From: Phanerodontia chrysosporium
Lineage: Eukaryota > Basidiomycota > Agaricomycetes > Polyporales > Phanerochaetaceae
Direction: 5' to 3'
Assembly: GCA_001910725.1 (NCBI GenBank)
Contig: MJGA01000010.1
Span: 744,001 to 808,000, forward strand
DNA length: 64,000 bases
Shown here: positions 28,863-39,099 of the stretch, in pieces
Layout of the letters: every line of letters starts with the position of its first letter
Numbering within the stretch: the stretch's first letter is position 1
The notes under the pieces: generated by a model
What the model was told of the DNA's origin: nothing
What the model saw: the letters and a program-made list of their open reading frames with translations, nothing else
Database searches by the model: none
Position numbers and translations under genes: made by a program

Positions 28863-31800
28863 GGGGCCGGAGTGACGCCGCATCGTCGGTCCCTGTTTCG
28901 TCAAGCCCGGATTCAACTCCGGCGCCTTCGTTAGACCCACAGGACATTTCGGACTCTATCCGCTCATGTACAATATCCGTATTAGACCCTTTCTCGAATC
29001 ACTACCGTGTACCAGTAAAGCTCACCGGGATCAATAAAACTATTCGCACGCCTGCAATGATTGACTCCGGTGCGACCTCACTGTTCATCCACGAAGACTT
29101 CTGCAAGCAGCATAAGATTCTCACGGTACCACTCAAAAGGGAAATTACGTTATACAACATCGACGGAACCAAGAATGAAGCAGGATCTATCACACGTCGT
29201 GCCAGACTCCAGCTCACTGTGGGCTCTTACACGTTTAAGGAGGAGTTTCTTGTCACGAACATCGGTCCGGAGGACGTCATCCTCGGACTTCCGTGGCTCA
29301 AGAAATGGAATCCGAACATCGACTGGGAAACGGGAGATGTCCAGTTTCAGCTCCGCGGCGGAGCTGAGGACACCCCGGTTTTCGGTATTCATCAGATTGA
29401 CGCCAACCGCTCCGAACGCCGTGAATGGCTTCGAGCGGGCATTGTTGAGGACGCCAAGGACGAAGTCTGGATCCTCGCCGGCTACACTTACTCGCAAGCG
29501 ATCGCTGTCGAAGCCAATCGCGAGAAGTACGCCAAGACGTTTGAAGAGCTGGTTCCCAAGGAGTACCACCGACACAAGAAGGTGTTCTCCGAAGAAGAAT
29601 CGCACCGCCTCCCGAAGCATCAACCCTGGGATCACGCGATAGATCTCGTTCCGGACGCCCCGGCCTCGATCAAGTCGAAGGTCTACCCCATGTCCCCGAT
29701 CGAGAATGAAGAGCTACAGCGGTTCATCGACGACGCACTCGCCAAGGGCTATATTGTCCCCAGCAAGTCTCCGATCGCTTCCCCTGTCTTCTTCATCAAG
29801 AAAAAGGACGGCAAGCTCCGGTTCATCCAAGATTACCGCAAGCTCAACGACATCACCGTGAAGAACCGCTACCCCCTTCCGCTCGCCTCCGACATCATCG
29901 GGAAGCTCCAGGGCGCTAAGATCTTCACCAAGTTCGACGTCCGTTGGGGCTACAATAACGTCCGGATTAAGGAAGGTGACGAATGGAAAGCCGCCTTTGT
30001 CACCAACCGCGGTCTCTTCGAGCCCAGAGTTATGTACTTCGGTCTGTGCAACAGCCCTGCCACGTTCCAGGCCCTCATGAATCATATCTTCGCCGACCTC
30101 ATCGCCGAAAGCAAGGTCGCAGTCTACCTCGACGACATCCTCATCTGGTCGAACGATCTCGCTTCGCATCGGAAGATTGTTCACGAGGTCCTGGCACGCC
30201 TCGCCAAGTACGATCTGTACCTTCGGCCCGAGAAGTGCGAGTTCGAGCGCTCAGAGATCGAGTATCTTGGGCTCCTCATCAGCGAAGGACAAGTCGGCAT
30301 GGACCCTGGCAAGGTTAAGGCAGTGGCCGAGTGGCCGACCCCGAAGAACCTCAAAGACGTGCGAGGCTTTGTCGGGTTCGCCAACTTCTATCGCCGCTTC
30401 ATCAAAGACTTCTCAAAGATCTGCCGCCCGCTGCACGATCTGACGAAGAAGGATGCTCCGTTTAATTGGGGTCCCGCACAGGCAGAAGCCTTCGAGACGC
30501 TCAAGCGCGCTTTCACGACTCAGCCCGTGCTCGCCATGTGGAGCATTGATCGGCCAACTCGCGTCGAGACCGATGCTTCTGGCTACGCCACCGGAGGAGT
30601 CATAGCCCAACGCAACCCTGAAGATGGTCTCTGGCATCCAATCGCGTATCGCTCGCAGACCATGAGCCCCGCCGAGCGGAACTACGAGATCTGGGACCGC
30701 GAGATGCTTGCAATCATCGAAGCTCTCAAAGACTGGCGCCAGTTCCTCGAAGGTCTCCCGGAGCCTTTTGAGATCTGGACCGATCATCAGAATCTCCAGT
30801 ACTGGAAAACTGCGCAGAATCTCACACGGCGACAAGCCCGGTGGGCCTCCTACCTCGCCGAGTACGACTTCCGCATCATCCACCGCCCCGGCAAGACCCA
30901 TCTCCTCGCTGATCCGCTTTCCCGGCCCTCTTCGCTGCATGTCTCCGACGAAGAAGACAACCGCTCGCAGATAGTATTGAAGCCGGAGCTGTTTAAGATA
31001 GCCGCCACGGTAGCTTTCGCAAACCCCTCCCCCCTCGAGAAGCGCATTCGCGACTGCTCCGAAAAGGAAAAGGAAGTCGCAGACGCCCTACAGACTCTCC
31101 GGACCAAGGGGCCCCGCAAGCTGCGCAACGGCGTTCTCGAATGGGAAGAGGACAACGGCCTTCTGTACTACCATGGGAAAGTCTATGTCCCGAACAGTGC
31201 CGCGCTGCGCAACGACGTCATCAAGTCTTGCCACGACGCGCCGACCGCCGGACACCCTGGGAAGCACACCACTCTCGAGTTGGTCTCTCGGTACTATTGG
31301 TGGCCACGCATCTCCGCCGACGTTAGCCGCTACGTGCTCGGCTGCGATCAATGCCAACGGTACAAGTCCGCCCCGCATCCGAAAGCCACCCTGCAGCCCC
31401 ACGACGTCCCTTCAGGGCCTTGGGAACACGTCGGCGTGGATCTCATCACGCAACTCCCACGTGACGCCAAGACCAAGAAGGACTCGATCGCGGTCTACGT
31501 GGACCACTATTCGGATCAGTGCCACCTCGTGCCGGTCGACTCGACGATCACCGCTGCCGGCATGGGCGACGTCCACTACACGGACATCTTCCGCCTCCAC
31601 GGCCTCCCACGCAAGATCTTCTCCGATCGTGGACCCCAGTTTGCAGCCCAGTACATGCGAGCGCTGTACAAGCGTCTCGGCATCGCTGCCGGTCTCACCA
31701 CGGCATATCACCCAGAAGGTAACGGCAAGGTCGAGCGCAAGAACCAGGAAGTCGAGAAATTCCTGCGTCTCTTCGTCTCCCAGCGCCAAGACGACTGGGT

Positions 31801-32614
31801 CGATTGGCTCCCGATGGCCGAGTTCACCCTGAATTCGCACGTGTCTAGCGCTACCGAGCGCACGCCCTTCGAGATTGTTTACGGCTATACACCGGACTTC
31901 ACGATCCCGGCCGGCAAACACACCAAGGTTCCCGCCCTCGATGAGCGCCTAGACCGCATGGCTCACGTTCGCAAAGAGGCCGAAGCTGCCTTGCGCCTTA
32001 CCAAGGCTCGCATGAAAGAAGAGTACGAGGCCGCGAAGAAACGCGCCCACTCCTTCAAGGTTGGCGACCAAGTTTGGCTCAGCACGAAGGACCTCAGCAT
32101 CGATCAGCCCTCGCCCAAGCTCGGCCCCCGCCAGCTGGGTCCGTTTAAGGTTCTGGAAAAGATCGGCGATCTGGACTATCGGCTCGAGCTCCCGAGCTGG
32201 CTGAAAATCCACCCGGTTTTCCATGTCAACCGTCTCAGCCCGTGGCACGATCAGGGCGTCGAGAAGCCTCTGCCTTCCAAACCTGTCAAGGTTGCCGGCG
32301 AAGAAGAATACGTCGTCGAGAAAGTCCTCGACAGCCGCATATATCGCCGCCAACTGCAGTACAAGGTCCGCTGGAAAGGCTACGGCCAAGCCGGCGACAC
32401 GTGGGAAAAGGCAGACAACCTCAAGCACGCCAAGGCCCTGGTCAACAAATTCCATCGCGAAAACCCGGAAGCGCCCCGCAAGCTCGCTGCCACCGCCTTC
32501 GAAGCCCTCGCCGCCTCTTTCCGCCCGTTCGTCACCGAAGTCGACGTCTCTCTCCTTCCTGCCTCCGATCGCGCTAAGGCCGATCTCGATTGGGAGGAGG
32601 GGCGCCACATCTGA
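28857..32614 (+). CDS. Pol of element B (PR-RT-RNaseH-IN-chromodomain)
   Basis: Frame -1 to gag, entered at 28850-28856. The coordinates begin just after the slip site. Domains in order: protease MIDSGATSLFI (29057), RT with YNNVRIKEGDEWKAAF and YLDDILIW (near 30125), RNase H TDASGYATGG and DHQNLQYW, integrase zinc domain (H-x-H...CDQCQ), D-D-E core (VDLITQLP; FSDRGPQF; EGNGKVERKNQEVE), a GPY/F-like module, and a chromodomain (EYVVEKVLDSR; YKVRWKGYG; W-E). Ends with about 60 residues of unknown role at TGA 32612-32614. No stops or frameshifts. No dUTPase, unlike element A. Confidence 0.96.
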
Positions 32615-32640
32615 CGGCCTCGCGAGGACGCTCGGTTTTA

Positions 32641-33348
32641 GGAGGGGGGTAATGTCACGGATGTGACGGTGCTGCCCTATTTTTCGCCGATTTTTGGCTA
32701 TTTTCCTCGATTAATCCAACGGGCGAGCAGCCCTCGCGCCGTCTGGAGTCCTAGCCGCCCGCACTCAGCGCCTGGCCACTCAGCGCCAGCGCCCTGATGG
32801 CGCATCACCCCTAGACGCCAGCGCATCCCGCTGCGCGCTCAGACACTGCCCGGATCACCGGTCTGCCTTGCAACCGGTTCCCCGGATCGCCGAGGAGGCA
32901 CTGTCATCCCTGATGACTCCCCTCGCCGAGACACGCCGAGCTGATCAGCCTGATGACACAGCCTCGGCCCGACGCAGCCTCGAGACACTGCCAGCTGACA
33001 CAGCCTCGTGACATAGCCCCAGCACAGCCGCGCCGCGCAGCCCGCGTCGCAGCCTCGCTGGCTATGCTGAGCGCTGCCCATCAGCTTATGTAATCGTATA
33101 GCCTGCCCTAAAGGACCCGTAGTATATAAGGGTAGCTCCCCTCGCTCCTGTCCGTCATCTCGACCTCTTGGTCAATACGGACAGGTAAGCCCAGTGTTTG
33201 TATTGTAGTTACAGTGCTAATATTATCTTGGTCAATACGGACAGCTGCGTAAGTTTGTTCGTCGCCGCGTGACCCGCTCCGCTGCGCCTCGTCGTCGACC
33301 TCCCCATCTGTCCTCCCTTGTGAAGCGTTGAGCCTTCGCTCCGCGACA
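32641..33348 (+). repeat. Polypurine tract and 3' LTR of element B
   Basis: GGAGGGGGGTAA (32641-32652) stands directly before the LTR (32653-33348, 696 bp), which looks identical to the 5' LTR. Confidence 0.97.
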
Positions 33349-33353
33349 CCACC

Positions 33354-33806
33354 TTTGTCAGAGATTTCGGAGACTCGGACTTGCGGATTGCTGACTCACC
33401 TGAGGAAAGGGCTGGGGCAAGCTTTGAGGGTTCATATTTGCTTCCGCTGAGCACCCTTAGGCACAATGTGTGCATGGGCAGTGGGTAATGCGGGCAAATG
33501 CCTCGGACACTGCACTCTTGGCAGTATGTCGCCATGCTCATCCTTGCTACACTACTCAGCGACTTTCTCCCTCATAGTTAGAGATTACTTACCTTCGATG
33601 TGAGCTTGTGCTGCACGTACAGTGCCAGAAATGGTGAGTGCGAGTTCGAGACGCGGAGTTTGAACTCGATTTTAAAACTCAGCGTCAGCCTGGCTCGTCG
33701 AGCCTGTAACACTTACTTGTGCCTCTGAATCTTGCGCCGGCTCTGCTGCTGTGTTGCCCAGCACCCCAACGTGTCTCTCATTCACCAGAGCAGCCGGCTT
33801 GGTCAT
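33354..33806 (-). pseudogene. Probable 5' exons of the hAT transposase gene
   Basis: Continuous with 25641 before element B inserted. The minus strand shows ATG at 33806 (MTKPAALVNERHV), a GTAAGT donor near 33718, and a further coding stretch ATYCQECSVRGICPHYPLPM near 33540-33460 with closely spaced Cys and His. Joining to the main hAT part is plausible but splice sites are unsure. Confidence 0.4.
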
Positions 33807-33938
33807 AGTGCTCGCATTAACATGGGGTGCGTGCATTTCGGCCGCCACCTGCCAAGTAAGCCAATGGACTCAGAGTCCTCTTAATTGGCTCGACTTCGTT
33901 TGGGTGAGTCACCTCCTCTGCCTCTATCCGATATCATC

Positions 33939-34537
33939 ATGACTTCCTACAGCGTATGGGTGGTTGATGAGCGCGATATCCCACGGCCCACTGTCAACAT
34001 CTGGCAAGAGCGCCGGACAGAGAGCAATGGAGCAACGCAGGTCGTTTCCACTCTCGCTGTATTCCTGCCGCCTGCAGAAAACATCCAGGTGCGTTTTGTT
34101 CCCTCATGGATATAAAAAACTAATAAATTGTCTAATAGATTGTTCTTGACCAGCACACCGCTACAGCACGGCAAAGGCTTGTCAGGGTTGTCGGGAGCTG
34201 GAAGAACCTTCTGCTCCACATGAACCACCCCTACGTTGCACGACAGATCTCACCACACTTGCGCACCGAGCTGCGTGAAGTCGGTGAGCACTTGCGTGCT
34301 GCACTGGCTGCACCACCAATCATGCCAGTATGTCATTCTACTACTGCATTTTTATTACCCTGAGTTAACCACTTGCAGTCCACTGCCCGTCTTGCGCGTA
34401 TTGCCCCTGTTCCCCCAGCCAACCCGTCAACGTTCTCGGGCGCTTCCAATGTTTCCGCCGCGCTTCGCGGCGCCGAGGATGCCTTGGACTCGGACAGCTC
34501 GATGCCACCATTGAAGTCAGACCCAGCCGTAGACTGA
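33939..34537 (+). CDS. Hypothetical protein divergent from the hAT gene
   Basis: Three exons, 33939-34088, 34139-34327 and 34379-34537, with two clean GT-AG introns of 50 and 51 bp; total 165 residues. Features: MTSYSVWVVDERDIPRP at the N-terminus, a helical middle (RLVRVVGSWKNLLLHMNHP), Ala/Pro-rich then acidic C-terminus (DALDSDSSMPP). No family recognised. Only about 130 bp separate its ATG from the possible hAT start on the other strand, so both may share a promoter. It may be a transposon companion or an independent host gene. Confidence 0.6.
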
Positions 34538-34753
34538 TAACATAGAGAATATAATATAATTTCATTGACCTGACTAGTAAATATCTATAGTGTGCAACCT
34601 GCAGGTGAGCCGCGCACTGACAGATACCTAACCCGTGGGTCCTGGTGATCTGTGGGAATAACTCTTTCCAGATCCAGGTCAAGGCCTTTGTGGCGCAGGT
34701 ACCTGCGGGCGCGGCTCCGAATCGAGCTGTGGGTAGACTCGTTTCTAGCTTTA

Positions 34754-34912
34754 GACAGGAGCAAAGGGAGCTACCCTTATATACTACAGTACTCTAGGGC
34801 AGGCTGTACGATTACCTAAGCTGATGGGCAGTACTTTGGCATAGCCAGCGAGGCTGCGACGCAGGCTGCGCGGCGAGGCTGTGCGGGGGCTATGTCACGA
34901 GGCGGTGTCAGT
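34754..34912 (-). repeat. Family B LTR remnant, inner part
   Basis: Matches the R/U3 part of LTR B in reverse (TATATAC near 34780, then GGGCAGGCTGTACGATTAC). The part towards the LTR 3' end is missing. Confidence 0.8.
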
Positions 34913-36539
34913 CAGACTAGCGCTGGCCTGCGATGGCAAACGCGCACCAGTCTGATAATGCCTGGTAATGCCTGGTCATGGCTCGCCGTGCTGATGCTGG
35001 ATGGCATGATAAGGTCAGAAATGGTAATGTTAATATCTGTGTGAGTTTGTATGAGCAGTAATAACAATTAACTGTTGTTTCACTTCCTGAGTGCACCATT
35101 GAAGCACTGGGCCAGCAAGATTTCACTTCGGTGCTGCGTCCGGAGTACGCTCACTCATCCGGGTACAACTTATATTGCCAAACGGGGTTCGGAAAGGAAG
35201 TACGAGGATGCTTCTCATTCTGTGGAAAGCGCAGCGTTGCTACCGCGACTGCACATAGCAGTGGTGTGTGCGGCATGCGGCGGAGGTGCTAGCACGAAGC
35301 ACGGAAGCCGACACTTACAACAAAACAGCTTACCGGGTCACACTGTGACTTACCCGTGACTCTCTCTGCTTACCAGGACTTCAAACCCGTGACAGACGTG
35401 TCATGCCCAAGGACGGTGACGTCAAAGTGTCCAAGAAGTGAAGTTCCTCTCCAACGCATATAAAGCGTCTTTTCCCTCTGCCCTGCTCTCTCCATCGTAC
35501 CACCGTGTTTCTCACTCCTGGTATCCTTCCCCCATCCGAATGATCCTGCCTCACTCGGCCCCGAGGCGAACACATTGTGCCCGCCGCTCTCATGTACGTC
35601 TTCTCACATTCCCTATCATGATAGGCCAGTCATGTTAATATGGGCATTCCCCTGGACAGAATGTGAAGCCATAGCAATGCGGCCATACTTGAACTGTAAG
35701 TCCCATTATATGTGCGCATATATCCTTGTTAATCACTCACCATCTGTAGCCCAGGGCTCCTACTACAGGACACTCAGCCTGCTCTCCATCAGGTGCGTCT
35801 GCCACCGCCCTTGCGCGTACATCATACCATGGGTGTGACCGTTTGGCATACAACCTTCTACAGCTTTCATGCAAGCCGCACGTGCGAGGCCGCCGAGATC
35901 TATCACCCAGGGTGTGCATCGGCACCCACTCTTCTGTTCTTATCTGACCTGCCGTGTTACACAGCACATACTGGTGGCGCGGGATCTTGCACATGTACAT
36001 GATCGGCCTTCCACTTTCTGACGCTCTCGTACTGACGTCCACTCGCAGGCGCAGCAGCCTTCCCCTTTGGCAGGTCCATTGCTGCGCTCTGTGCATTGCT
36101 CAACACACCCCATCGGCAGCACCTGGTGTAAGTGTCCGTCTAGTGTAATCAGTGTCATGCGCGGCTGGTGCGCGATTGACGCAAGTATGTGGTGCCATCT
36201 GCTGTCCATCCCGATTTGCATCTGTCCTATACTATATCCTCATGGATAAATCAATTTTATTATCTAAAATATACAGAACGAGTCCGAATAGCAGCCCAAT
36301 GTAATCCAAATATGTGCCTCACAACTGCCGCTGCTGCCATGCATTGCCAGGCAGTACCAGTCCTGGTCATTGCTGACCTAGCTTCCCATACTGGCAAGCC
36401 TGATCTGTACTATCAGGCTGATATGCATGATCATGCTTATAGATCGCATGTCAGAGGTGGCAATCTCAATCCCAGTCTGGCAACGCTGGTCTGCCCTGGT
36501 AGCCCTGGTCAAGCCTGATCTAGCAGTTATTTTTTTGCT
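34913..36539. other. Unassigned DNA between two pieces of one LTR
   Basis: About 1.6 kb separating two reverse-oriented pieces of a family B LTR, so probably an insertion into it or highly diverged LTR sequence. No convincing coding region, terminal repeats or target duplication were found. Short direct repeats such as GCCTGGTAATGCCTGGTCATGG parts occur at its left end. Confidence 0.4.
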
Positions 36540-36595
36540 GATGAAAATAGCCAAAAATCGGCAAAAAATAGGGCTACACTGTCACATCTGTGACA
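36540..36595 (-). repeat. Family B LTR remnant, U3 tip
   Basis: Reverse orientation; ends CACATCTGTGACA at 36595, the diverged tip of LTR B, with the neighbouring CCAAAAATCGG and ATAGGG. Confidence 0.8.
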
Positions 36596-36599
36596 GCTG

Positions 36600-38691
36600 C
36601 TTCCGCTTTGGGCTTACTACCCGTTTTGGTACGCTTACATAATCATATTCTCTTCCTCTCCTTCCCTCTGCTTTCTCTCTTTCTTCACTTCCCCCATGTA
36701 CTAGACACGAGATCCCGCTATACAGAGCCCGTTCTTGCTCTGTCGTCCGCTTTGAGTGACTTGTCACCCCACGCCGGGGTGGGTTTACAGGGTGGCACCA
36801 AATCACCGCCACTTGAGAGCAAGAACCACACATGAGGATGGGGTGTAACAGTGTCGGTAGTATACTGTGGGAGAGGCTTGCCTCCATGGTACTATAGGTA
36901 GTTCAGGTCTGCGAATTGGAACCAGGGGGAATATTTGACACCTGTTGTGCTGATAATGATGTACTCAATATGCACGTGGACCATATTTACTTTAGGTGTA
37001 CACAATATGCCTGTCTAGCGCACTTGGTTACTGTGTTGGAATAACAGTTTTGTATTTTCGAACCCGCTGCGTGCGTCTTTTTAATTTCTTTTTCCCCGTT
37101 TTTCCTGCAGGTCAATTGTAGGTTGGCGTCTAACCGTAGGTTACCCGGTCTTAGATAAATCCTTGGCTGGGTCTTTTTTTTTTTAATCTCTACTGATTAT
37201 ACTGCGTACGCGACGGTACATGAGCAGTTGGTGGATGAGATCGGATATACACAGAGAAGCTCCACCCGGGGCCGATGACTCCCAGAGGAAGCCACAAGAG
37301 CGAATACAGGGCCGCAACGCGGCTGTGCGGGTGCAGAGGCACCTAGGTCAAGGAGTCAGAGCCGAGGCTGAGCGCGTTCGTACGCTCCACCAGGCGGCGG
37401 GCAACTTCATCAGTATCGTACCAAGAGAGGAAGCGGCGGACGGGGGCCATGCCGCTGACAGAACTTTTCGTATGCTAGTTTACCCGTCTAAAGGGCCCCT
37501 TGCGGGCTACCCTGAGTGCAGTGAGTTGGCACATGCTTGGCGTGTGCGCAGACCCTCGGTGATGCATAGGCATCTCCCCTATAGGTGCACTACCTGAGGC
37601 AGGTCGACTTGAAAGTCTCCCCAATTGGTGCGGCTGGGTAGCCAACGGTCAATGGACCTTCCAACTAGGTACACCTCAATAGTAGAGTTGGCAAAGCCTC
37701 CCTAAAGGGTACAGGAGGAGATCGCACCCTGCTGCCTCGCACAATGAGCACCAACCACCACACTGACGTGGTAACAACTCAAGCAGGTAAACTCTGCATT
37801 TCACAGAGACCCACCGGCGACGGATTTTGACCTCTTGAGCCCAGCCAAGAATTCTCTCCCTGGCTGGCTACGGCCCAGTGAGTGTATCCAGGGCGCAACT
37901 CCCGGCCCACCTTCCCGTTACCTGGCAGCCAGTTCGCTATGCCCGCAGGCGCGGATCTCCGTGCAATTGTCCAGGCTCGCTCACCTCGCTGGGGCTGCTA
38001 CCGGGGTGAATGTCGCAGCAAAGTGCTGCCCCAGAGTTAGGGTTATCCCAACTAACGTCCTGCACCTCATCGAGGCACAGGAGGGGGCGGCCTGTCCTTT
38101 CGGTCAGCTTGTTATCACCACATACCCCCTCTTACCGACCCCTATCCTCTCGGACCCTTTCGGGAGAGACACCGAGGTGCCCCATTGGGGAGTGCACACC
38201 TGCCATAAGCAGGAATGACTTGCATCGGGCACCAGTACTCCAGCTGCAAACTCCCTTTACCAAGGGGAGACCCGAAACCATTTAAGACCAGCTGGCATCC
38301 ACTAGCCAGCAGAGCAGACGACGAAGAGCTGAACTCACCGGTGCCAGCATGCCCAGCGTTTAAGCTCCTTTGCCAAGGGAGCGCCGGCAAGCCAACTCGA
38401 CGCCGCGCAGCTCGAGCGCAGCTCCTGGGGGCGTACAATCGAGTGCGGAGACTCCCTGGGCGACCAGCATGCCCAGTCTGAGCTCCTTCGCCAAGGGAGT
38501 ACCCAGGGTGTCGTCCTGTGCGAAAATTTCGAGCCCGTTCCCCAATGGATGAACCGTGGGAAAATCCCCACCAGGTGGTGGTTCGAGATCAAGGAGCGCG
38601 CCTTGGCTGGGTCACCCAATGAACTGAAGCGGCTCCAAAACCAATCTGGACATGGACCCCCCAAGTTTGGGTCATTTTCGGCCAGCCTCTA
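36600..38691. other. Non-coding region, unassigned
   Basis: No convincing gene. Contains a pyrimidine-rich stretch (36640-36700), a T10 run near 37175, GC-rich non-coding DNA from 37200, and a set of hairpin repeats (see next entry). It could be the untranslated end of a retroelement; nothing in the sequence proves this. Confidence 0.4.
38243..38508. repeat. Three spaced hairpin repeats
   Basis: CTCCCTTTACCAAGGGGAG (38249), CTCCTTTGCCAAGGGAG (38365) and CTCCTTCGCCAAGGGAG (38482): near-palindromes about 116 bp apart. The last two lie in a longer repeat that starts GCATGCCCAG. Confidence 0.6.
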
Positions 38692-38955
38692 TGTTGTCAT
38701 CCCGAGGCGCTGCCGAGGTGACCCACCTCAGACGCAGGGCGGCATGCCATAAAAGGCACCCGTCGGTAGTAATCTCCATTTTCTTATCTTCATTCCGATC
38801 CACTCTATCTTATCTGAGTATCCCGCCTTTGTAATAATACAAAACCCACATTTCATTTCCTTTCCAGTAGTTACAAGAAAATGTATAAAATCCTAGATAC
38901 TTCTCGCCGAATATCATCGTTCGTTTCCCGCATCTCACCCCCGCTCGATTCTACA
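38692..38955 (+). repeat. 5' LTR of the copia element
   Basis: 264 bp, TGTTGTCATCC...TTCTACA, with an ATAAAAGG promoter-like motif near 38752. The ends are inferred from TG...CA and the position of the primer site; no second LTR copy is present to confirm them. Confidence 0.65.
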
Positions 38956-38958
38956 AGA

Positions 38959-38975
38959 GGTTATGAGCCCCGCGC
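38959..38975 (+). other. Primer-binding site of the copia element for half of initiator tRNA-Met
   Basis: GGTTATGAGCCCCGCGC is identical over 17 bases to 58550-58566, the antisense strand of the anticodon arm of the tRNA-iMet gene in this window. It lies 3 nt behind the LTR. Use of a tRNA-iMet fragment cut in the anticodon loop is known for Drosophila copia. Confidence 0.75.
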
Positions 38976-39099
38976 TGTAAAGAGCACACACGACGATCAC
39001 CACTCTCTGCAGATCCAGTGCAGATCAAACTCTCGTCCCTGTCGATCCATTGCGGATCAAATCTAGGCGCCCACATCTCGCGATTATCGCCCTGTCAGT

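Larger units (their letters stand above)
25642..33348 (+). mobile_element. Element B: intact Ty3/gypsy chromovirus, recent insertion
   Basis: 7707 bp with 5-bp target duplication CCACC (25637-25641 and 33349-33353). The two 696-bp LTRs (25642-26337 and 32653-33348) show no difference by eye, so insertion is very recent. Order: LTR, primer site, pre-gag ORF, gag, pol (-1 frame), polypurine tract, LTR. gag and pol are open, so it is probably active or was until lately. It sits in the hAT transposon. Older family members are at 10722-12184, 16171-16864 and 34754-36595. Confidence 0.97.

Noticed and set aside
36600..36850. Possible LTR on the minus strand (TGTTACACCCC start)
   Set aside because: No TATA box at a sensible place, no second copy and no target duplication.
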